DNA of 12,062 bases from an uncultured Alphaproteobacteria bacterium. GTDB lineage: Bacteria > Pseudomonadota > Alphaproteobacteria > HIMB59 > GCA-002718135. The position numbers and the translations under genes are program-made. The notes beneath the pieces were generated by a model. It was not told the origin of the DNA. It saw nothing but the letters and a program-made list of their open reading frames with translations, and did not search any database. Below, piece by piece: positions 7,102 to 12,062 of this stretch. The stretch spans positions 1-12,062 of the forward strand of contig CABYBP010000024.1 in the NCBI GenBank assembly GCA_902517315.1, read 5' to 3'. The stretch's first letter is position 1, and the number at the start of each line of letters is the position of its first letter.

Positions 7102-8987
7102 TGTGTGGGATTAATGGAATAATATTTAAAACATCTAAGACTGATGTTTCAAAAATCCTAAAAATGAATGCACTTTTAGATCACAGAGGGCCAGACGATA
7201 GTGGATTTATTAATCACAAAAATCTTTTACTTGGTCATACTAGGTTATCTATCATTGATACATCATATCTTGGCTCTCAACCAATGTCTGTAGATGGAAG
7301 ATATTGGATAATTTATAATGGAGAGATTTATAATTATAAAAATTTAAGAGAAGAACTAATACTTAAGAAATATAAATTTTATTCTAATTCAGACACGGAG
7401 GTTGTACTTAATGCATATAAAGAGTGGGGTGTAGACTCATTTCAAAAGTTTAATGGAGAATGGTCTTTTGCAATACTAGATAAAAAAAATAATGAGGTAA
7501 TAGTTTGTAGAGATGGTATTGGGTATAAACCTTGTTATATATTTGATAATAATAATTTTTTTGCATTCAGTTCTGAAATAAAAGCATTTTATACATTAGA
7601 AAATAAAATTGAGTTTGATAATAATAATTTTGGTATAAATTCTACTACTCTAAATAATTGCTCTAAGACAATATTTAGAAATGTGAGTCAACTTACTCAA
7701 GGAAGATATTTAAAAATAAATTTAAACAATTTAGAAAAAAAAATTTTAAGATGGGATTATCCACTTAAAAATTTACCAAAAATCAATTCAGGGTTTAGAG
7801 AAAATGTTAATGATTATTTTGATCTTCTGTATGAATCTACAAATTTAAGATTGAACAGCGATGTTAAAACTGGAACATCACTTAGTGGTGGTTTGGACTC
7901 CTCTTCTATCTTTACATTGATGAATTTGATACAAAAAAAAGAAAATTTGATCGAAGATGATTTGGATTTGAACCCAATTATAATGAATTATGAAGAAATG
8001 AAAACTAAAGAGGACGCAGTTCAATTATCAAAAAAATTTAAAAGGAATTATCAAATAGTTGATTTTAAAAAAAAGACAGCAGATAAAACAATGGATCTTG
8101 TTTCTTCTCTTGAGGTAGTAGAAGAGTATTTTATGCAGTTTGAACTGTATAAAAAACAAAAAGAAAAAGGTATTAAGGTTAGTCTTGACGGTCATGGGGC
8201 TGATGAATTTTTAGGATATCCAAATTGGATACCAGAATTATCAGTAGATATTTTTAATAGTATTGCCAATAATTTTAAAACAATAAATAAATTTGGAAAA
8301 ACACAAAATATTAATAAATTTAAAAGATTGTTTGGGTTAGGGGAGCAAGAAATTGACCCTATTACTTTTAAATCAATACCAAACATGAGTTATGGTTTTG
8401 AAAACTATCTTTATACAGGTAATTTTGATGGGAGTTATCAAATTATTAATGATGATTTAGAAGATTTAGAAAATTTTCCTTATGAAATATGTTTTACTTA
8501 TTTGATGTCTTATTGTGGTTGGTTTCAATTTTTTTTAAATAAATGGGACAGGGCATCAATGTCAAATTCAGTTGAGGTTAGAATGCCTTTTTTAGATAAT
8601 AATGTTAGATTATTTGGATTGGCATTAAGTGGTTCTAATAAGTTGAAAAATGGTTTTACAAAATCATTATTAAGAGAAGCTTTTAAAAATTATTTTCCTA
8701 AAACTATGTATACTCAACAATTTAAACAAGGCCTAACTATACAAAATGTTGATTACGATGAAAATACTATAAATTTGATTTCTGAAATAATTAATGAAAG
8801 TGAATTTAAAGAAAGTAATGTTTACAATTTTAAGAACATTAATAATGATTTTATTAATAATAAAAATTTAGATAAAATATGGTTGCTTTGTAAATACTTC
8901 TTAATGATAAAAGGTTTCAAAAATAGATATGATTCTATTAATATCGATTTGAGAGCTAAAGAGAAAAGTAATTTATTAAATGCTTAA
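7101..8987 (+). CDS. asnB: Asparagine synthase (glutamine-hydrolysing), AsnB family
   Basis: This class II glutamine amidotransferase with a synthetase domain would make asparagine, or amidate another carboxylate, using glutamine and ATP. Cys2 after the initiator Met is the glutaminase nucleophile. R48 (GHTRLSI), NGEIYN (73-78) and D98 (NSDTEV) form the glutamine site. The synthetase domain has the ATP pyrophosphatase loop LSGGLDSSS (261-269), SLDGHGADEFLGYP (361-374) and DRASMSNSVEVRMPFLD. At 628 residues it is longer than E. coli AsnB (554) and closer to the long type often found in accessory or polysaccharide clusters. The usual RDRFGIKPLYY strand reads RDGIGYKPCYI (137-147), so this part has drifted. 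Start ATG 7101 shares a base with the fructosamine kinase stop. The 3' end overlaps the opposite reductase gene by 4 bases. Asparagine is only one of the possible products. Confidence 0.9.
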   Translation: MCGINGIIFKTSKTDVSKILKMNALLDHRGPDDSGFINHKNLLLGHTRLSIIDTSYLGSQPMSVDGRYWIIYNGEIYNYKNLREELILKKYKFYSNSDTEVVLNAYKEWGVDSFQKFNGEWSFAILDKKNNEVIVCRDGIGYKPCYIFDNNNFFAFSSEIKAFYTLENKIEFDNNNFGINSTTLNNCSKTIFRNVSQLTQGRYLKINLNNLEKKILRWDYPLKNLPKINSGFRENVNDYFDLLYESTNLRLNSDVKTGTSLSGGLDSSSIFTLMNLIQKKENLIEDDLDLNPIIMNYEEMKTKEDAVQLSKKFKRNYQIVDFKKKTADKTMDLVSSLEVVEEYFMQFELYKKQKEKGIKVSLDGHGADEFLGYPNWIPELSVDIFNSIANNFKTINKFGKTQNINKFKRLFGLGEQEIDPITFKSIPNMSYGFENYLYTGNFDGSYQIINDDLEDLENFPYEICFTYLMSYCGWFQFFLNKWDRASMSNSVEVRMPFLDNNVRLFGLALSGSNKLKNGFTKSLLREAFKNYFPKTMYTQQFKQGLTIQNVDYDENTINLISEIINESEFKESNVYNFKNINNDFINNKNLDKIWLLCKYFLMIKGFKNRYDSINIDLRAKEKSNLLNA

Positions 8988-10036
8988 ACACACGGGTTCG
9001 GATCTGATAAATGAATATCTTCGATCTCTTTTAAAACTTCTTTTGATAAAGTAATATCAATACTATCTATATTTTCTTTGAGTTGCTCCATTGTTGTAGC
9101 TCCAATAATGTTACTAGTTACAAATGGACGATCATTCACAAATGCATTGGCAAAAGTAGATGGAGCTAAAGAATTTTTATGAGCAAGATTAACATATTTC
9201 TCAATAGCGTTTTCACCTCTTTCAGTATGATGTCTTGAAAATCTTCTTGGCCAAAGAGTGTACCTTGCTTTTTTTGGATTTTTACCTCCTGCGTATTTAC
9301 CACTCAATCTACCTCCGGCTAAAGGTGAATAAGCAAGTAAACCACAATTTTCTCTAATTGATACTTCAGAGTTATGAATATCAAACACACGGTTTACCAA
9401 ACTATAAACATTCTGAATAGACATCATGCGTGGTAGGTTTTTTTCCTTCGATAATTGAAGATATTTCATAACACCCCAAGGAGTCTCATTAGATAAACCT
9501 GCATATCTAATCTTTCCTGCCTTAACAAGCTGATCTAAATTATATAAAACTTCTTCAACGGTGGTCCAATCATTATCACTAGCATCATACTCAAAATCTA
9601 AAATTCCAAATTTAGGTACATTTCTCTCAGGCCAATGTAATTGATACAAATCAATATAATCAGTCTTTAATCTTTTAAGACTTTCATCTATTGCAGCATT
9701 CATATTTTTTTTATCAAAACCAAGAGTTTTTGATCCTTCTCTAATCCATTCAAGACCATCTGATTTTGAAGCTATTTTCGATGCTAAAATTATTTTATCT
9801 CTATTTTTCTTTTCTTGAAACCAATTACCAACTATTTCTTCGGTTTTACCGTAAGTTTCTTTTCTAGGCATGACTGCGTATAGCTCTGCTGTATCAAAAA
9901 AATTTACTCCTCTTTCAACAGCATAATCCATTTGATCGAAACCATCTTTTTGACTATTTTGTTCGCCAAAAGTCATTGTGCCTAAACAAATGACACTTAC
10001 ATCAATATTTGTATTACCTAGTTTTCTATATTTCAT
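8984..10036 (-). CDS. Aldo/keto reductase, Tas-like (downstream copy)
   Basis: This is a cytoplasmic NADP(H)-dependent TIM-barrel oxidoreductase predicted to reduce aldehydes or ketones. The catalytic tetrad is visible as D48 (FFDTAE), Y53, K87 (LASKI) and H134 (YQLH). The cofactor region carries LSNETPWGVM, the conserved 202-248 block and the IIGATTMEQL segment. Length (350 residues) and sequence order match E. coli Tas (346 residues), including LGTMTFGEQN near the N-terminus. It is the second of two tandem copies, 18 bases after the first, and the pair is about 77% identical at protein level by my count. Differences cluster around residues 53-59, 74-106 and 143-160, where the barrel loops shape the substrate pocket, so the copies may differ in substrate. 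No Shine-Dalgarno site is seen. The natural substrate is unknown. Confidence 0.92.
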   Translation of the reverse strand: MKYRKLGNTNIDVSVICLGTMTFGEQNSQKDGFDQMDYAVERGVNFFDTAELYAVMPRKETYGKTEEIVGNWFQEKKNRDKIILASKIASKSDGLEWIREGSKTLGFDKKNMNAAIDESLKRLKTDYIDLYQLHWPERNVPKFGILDFEYDASDNDWTTVEEVLYNLDQLVKAGKIRYAGLSNETPWGVMKYLQLSKEKNLPRMMSIQNVYSLVNRVFDIHNSEVSIRENCGLLAYSPLAGGRLSGKYAGGKNPKKARYTLWPRRFSRHHTERGENAIEKYVNLAHKNSLAPSTFANAFVNDRPFVTSNIIGATTMEQLKENIDSIDITLSKEVLKEIEDIHLSDPNPCV

Positions 10037-10054
10037 TTTTTATATTCACAATTA

Positions 10055-11104
10055 TTAAACGCAAGGGTTAGGATCATAAAGATGAATATCTTCAATCTCT
10101 TGTAAAATATCTTCGGTTAAAGTGATATTTATACTATCGATGTTTTCTTTAAGTTGATCCATTGTTGTTGCGCCAATAATGTTACTCGTTACAAATGGAC
10201 GATCATTCACAAATGCGTTCGCAAAAGTAGATGGAGCTATGCCATGCTTGCTGGCAAGATTTACATATTTTTCTATAGCATTTTCTCCTCTCATCGTGTT
10301 GTGTCTATCAAAACGATTAGCCCATAATGTAAATCTTGTATTAGGTGGATTTTTACCACCCACATATTTTCCACTTAATCTTCCTCCAGCTAAAGGTGAA
10401 TAAGCAAGTAAACCACAATTTTCTCTTATTGACACTTCAGAGTTATGGATATCAAAAATTCTATTTACTAAACTATAAACATTTTGAATAGACATCATAC
10501 GGGGAAGATTTTTTTCTTCTGATAATTTCATATATTTCATTACACCCCAAGGTGTCTCATTAGAAACTCCTATGTGTCTTACTTTTCCTTGCTTAACTAA
10601 ATCTTGAAGACAAGATAAGACTTCTTCTAACTCAACCCATGAGTCTTCAGGGTCATATTCAAAATCTAATTTTCCAAACTTTGGCACCTTTCTCTCTGGT
10701 GCGTGAAGTTGATATAAATCAATATAATCAGTTTTTAATCTTTTAAGACTACCATCAATTGCAGCATTAATATTTTTTTTATCAAAGATGAGATTTGGTC
10801 CTCCATCTCTTATCCAGCTGTTGCCTTCACTTTTAGCACAAATTTTTGTTGCTAAAATTACCTCTTTTCTTTTATCATTTTGACCAAACCAATTACCAAT
10901 AATTTCCTCTGTTTTGCCATAAGTTTCAGCTCTAGTTGGTATTGAATAAACTTCAGCTGTATCAAAAAAATTCACCCCTCTTTCAACAGCATAATCCATT
11001 TGTGCAAAGCCATCATCTTGATTATTTTGCTCTCCCCAAGTCATAGTACCAAGACAAATAACGCTTACATCTAAATCTGTTTTCCCTAGTTTTCTATACT
11101 TCAT
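10055..11104 (-). CDS. Aldo/keto reductase, Tas-like (upstream copy)
   Basis: This is the first gene of the tandem reductase pair, 349 residues, with the same TIM-barrel layout. The tetrad D48, Y53, K87 and H134 is intact, and the tail ends in DPNPCV exactly as in the neighbour. It differs from its partner by W23 for F23 in LGTMTWGEQN, by YSIPTRAET against YAVMPRKET after the catalytic tyrosine, and by a one-residue deletion near residue 155. It faces the Bax-inhibitor gene across 70 bases, so its promoter must lie in 11105-11174; TATAAA on the minus strand (plus 11138-11143) is a possible -10. The family reduces carbonyls with NADPH. E. coli Tas can suppress a tyrosine auxotrophy, but that role should not be assumed here. 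Confidence 0.92.
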   Translation of the reverse strand: MKYRKLGKTDLDVSVICLGTMTWGEQNNQDDGFAQMDYAVERGVNFFDTAEVYSIPTRAETYGKTEEIIGNWFGQNDKRKEVILATKICAKSEGNSWIRDGGPNLIFDKKNINAAIDGSLKRLKTDYIDLYQLHAPERKVPKFGKLDFEYDPEDSWVELEEVLSCLQDLVKQGKVRHIGVSNETPWGVMKYMKLSEEKNLPRMMSIQNVYSLVNRIFDIHNSEVSIRENCGLLAYSPLAGGRLSGKYVGGKNPPNTRFTLWANRFDRHNTMRGENAIEKYVNLASKHGIAPSTFANAFVNDRPFVTSNIIGATTMDQLKENIDSINITLTEDILQEIEDIHLYDPNPCV

Positions 11105-11123
11105 ACTATTTTTACAAAATACC

Positions 11124-11153
11124 TTGAAATTGTCAGATTTATAGCGATATTAG
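11124..11153 (+). promoter_or_regulatory. Candidate sigma-70 promoter for the Bax-inhibitor gene
   Basis: TTGAAA at 11124-11129 (five of six bases of the -35 consensus) is followed after 18 bases by TATTAG at 11148-11153, a partial -10. It sits 21 bases before the ATG at 11175, within the divergent spacer shared with the reductase pair. In DNA this AT-rich, such matches arise easily, so the box assignment is tentative. Confidence 0.3.
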
Positions 11154-11163
11154 TAATAATTAA

Positions 11164-11170
11164 AAGGAGA
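11164..11170 (+). promoter_or_regulatory. Strong ribosome binding site of the Bax-inhibitor gene
   Basis: AAGGAGA ends four bases before the ATG at 11175 and is the best Shine-Dalgarno match in the window. It fixes the start of the membrane protein gene and contrasts with the other genes, which mostly lack such a site. Confidence 0.8.
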
Positions 11171-11174
11171 AATT

Positions 11175-11927
11175 ATGGCTTTAGACTTTAATCAACGATC
11201 TTATACTAAATCGGTAGATCAAGCAGCAATTGATGAAGGCTTGAGAGCGTACATGCTTAAAGTCTACAATTACATGACAATAGGCTTGTTACTTACTGGA
11301 TTTATTGCTTACTTCTTTGGAAAAGCATCAATAATTACTAACGATATGGGACAAATTGTTGGTGTAACTCAAGTGGGTGCATTACTTTTTGGATCTCCAC
11401 TAAAGTGGGTTGTTATGCTAGCCCCGTTAGGATTTGTTTTTTATTTAAGTGCTAGAATTAACAAGATGTCAGTCACTGCAGCTCAGATAACATTTTGGTT
11501 ATTTGCTAGTATTATGGGATTATCTCTAGCATCAGTTTTTATTGAATTTACGCAAACTTCTATCGCGAGAGTTTTCTTCATTACCGCGAGTACATTTGGA
11601 GCAATGAGTCTTTATGGTTATACTACAAAAAGAGACTTAACAAAACTTGGCGGTTTTTTATTCATGGGCCTTATAGGTATAATTATTGCAAGTGTTGTAA
11701 ATATTTTTGTTGGCTCAACAGCTTTACAATTTGCAATCTCAGTAATCGGTGTTCTTGTTTTTGTTGGATTAACTGCATACGACACTCAAAATATTAAGAA
11801 TATGTATTATGGAGGTGATAGTGAAGAAATAGGATCAAAAAAAGCATTGATGGGTGCATTAAAATTGTATTTGGACTTCATCAACCTATTCATATTATTA
11901 CTTCAATTGTTTGGTCAAAGAAGATAA
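11175..11927 (+). CDS. Bax inhibitor-1/YccA family membrane protein
   Basis: This 250-residue inner-membrane protein has about seven helices (roughly residues 32-50, 72-92, 101-123, 127-147, 160-179, 183-203 and 225-245). The family hallmark near helix 6 is VGLTAYDTQNIKNMY; its aspartate is one of the acidic pair that gates calcium leak in the Bacillus homologue YetJ. The other hallmark is YTTKRDLTKLGGFL between helices 4 and 5. In E. coli the relative YccA is a substrate and modulator of the FtsH protease; the bacterial function is otherwise poorly defined. The N-terminus MALDFNQRS is soluble, and the start is fixed by a strong Shine-Dalgarno site. The gene is transcribed away from the reductase pair and ends 32 bases before a clear intrinsic terminator, so it is probably monocistronic. 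Confidence 0.93.
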   Translation: MALDFNQRSYTKSVDQAAIDEGLRAYMLKVYNYMTIGLLLTGFIAYFFGKASIITNDMGQIVGVTQVGALLFGSPLKWVVMLAPLGFVFYLSARINKMSVTAAQITFWLFASIMGLSLASVFIEFTQTSIARVFFITASTFGAMSLYGYTTKRDLTKLGGFLFMGLIGIIIASVVNIFVGSTALQFAISVIGVLVFVGLTAYDTQNIKNMYYGGDSEEIGSKKALMGALKLYLDFINLFILLLQLFGQRR

Positions 11928-11959
11928 TTCTTTTAAATTCAAAATATATTTTTATTATA

Positions 11960-11987
11960 CCCAGTCTTTCAAAGACTGGGTTTTTTT
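11960..11987 (+). terminator. Rho-independent terminator after the Bax-inhibitor gene
   Basis: CCCAGTCTTT (11960-11969) is a perfect inverted repeat of AAAGACTGGG (11971-11980). As a hairpin this gives at least eight stem pairs (11960-11967 with 11973-11980) around a five-base loop. Seven T residues follow at 11981-11987. There is no T-run on the other side, so it works rightward only. It is the one convincing intrinsic terminator in the window. Confidence 0.9.
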
Positions 11988-12062
11988 ATGTCTAAATTAG
12001 AAAACAAACTTAAAAAAATTATTAATACATTTAATAATATAAATAGAGAAGATGCTCGTAAA
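11988..12062 (+). CDS. Start of a small-protein gene, possibly DUF4202 family (runs off window)
   Basis: An ATG at 11988 opens a frame of 25 codons without a stop up to the window edge, beginning MSKLENKLKKII and continuing FNNINREDARK. That second part resembles the N-terminal pattern of DUF4202 proteins (a helix, then Phe/Ile-Asp-x-x-Asn-x-x-Asp-Pro), a family of unknown function. The match rests on about a dozen residues and is tentative. The ATG follows directly on the T-run of the terminator, with no room for a Shine-Dalgarno site, so this gene needs terminator read-through, a promoter within the terminator region, or a start further on. Confidence 0.4.
   Translation, partial: MSKLENKLKKIINTFNNINREDARK

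Larger units (their letters stand above)
8984..11104 (-). repeat. Tandem gene duplication (two aldo/keto reductase genes)
   Basis: The two reductase genes are direct repeats of each other with an 18-base spacer (10037-10054). Identical DNA stretches include 38 bases (9318-9355 and 10389-10426) and 29 bases (9117-9145 and 10188-10216). Protein identity, counted by eye, is about 77% overall, but residues 202-248 differ at only one position. This is an old duplication with uneven divergence. Selection or local gene conversion could explain the conserved block. Confidence 0.85.

Noticed and set aside
7900..7930. Possibility that the asnB gene is a fused or frameshifted pair because of its length
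   Set aside because: The glutaminase and synthetase domains follow in one uninterrupted frame in the normal order, so the length is natural variation rather than fusion.
8192..8386. 64-codon minus-strand frame inside asnB
   Set aside because: It is antisense to the conserved synthetase domain and has no start context or recognisable motif.
10179..10403. 74-codon plus-strand frame inside the upstream reductase gene
   Set aside because: It is antisense to a strongly conserved stretch; its openness follows from the constrained opposite strand.

Overview
The window is 12,062 bases of very AT-rich, gene-dense bacterial DNA. The gene set points to a streamlined alphaproteobacterium: a YggT-FolD pair, an IalB-family periplasmic protein, an ECF11-type sigma factor with a ChrR-like anti-sigma cupin, and a DUF3429 membrane protein. 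The low GC content and near-absence of spacers suggest a marine lineage such as SAR11/Pelagibacterales or a relative. That lineage call is inference; no rRNA or other phylogenetic marker is present.

Layout. 1-1029 (+): the end of a YggT-family membrane protein, then folD (one-carbon metabolism). 1036-3550 (-): a compact three-gene run read from right to left, ialB-like secreted protein, argG (arginine synthesis), then a family-9-like glycosyltransferase. 3551-3619 is a short divergent control region. 3620-4776 (+): an ECF sigma factor and its overlapping ChrR-like anti-sigma partner, probably an envelope or photo-oxidative stress switch. 4807-5802 (+): a Rhizobium-etli-type (PF06089) L-asparaginase. 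5789-6220 (-): a DUF3429 membrane protein. 6226-8987 (+): a fructosamine kinase whose stop codon overlaps the start of an asparagine synthase. 8984-11104 (-): two tandem Tas-like aldo/keto reductases. 11175-11927 (+): a Bax-inhibitor-1/YccA membrane protein with a clear Shine-Dalgarno site, followed by the only convincing intrinsic terminator. The first 25 codons of another gene follow.

The ends are ordinary core metabolism. The centre (about 3.6-9 kb) is more unusual. The ChrR-like protein keeps its cupin metal ligands but lacks all four zinc ligands of the anti-sigma domain. A 4.2 kb AT-richer stretch groups an asparaginase, a fructosamine (Amadori) kinase and an asparagine synthase, which suggests a salvage or modification function around asparagine or glycated amino compounds. 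The duplicated aldo/keto reductases beside it could handle carbonyl products. This link is a hypothesis from gene neighbourhood only.

No intergenic stretch exceeds about 70 bases. I saw no tRNA, rRNA, CRISPR array, insertion sequence or riboswitch.
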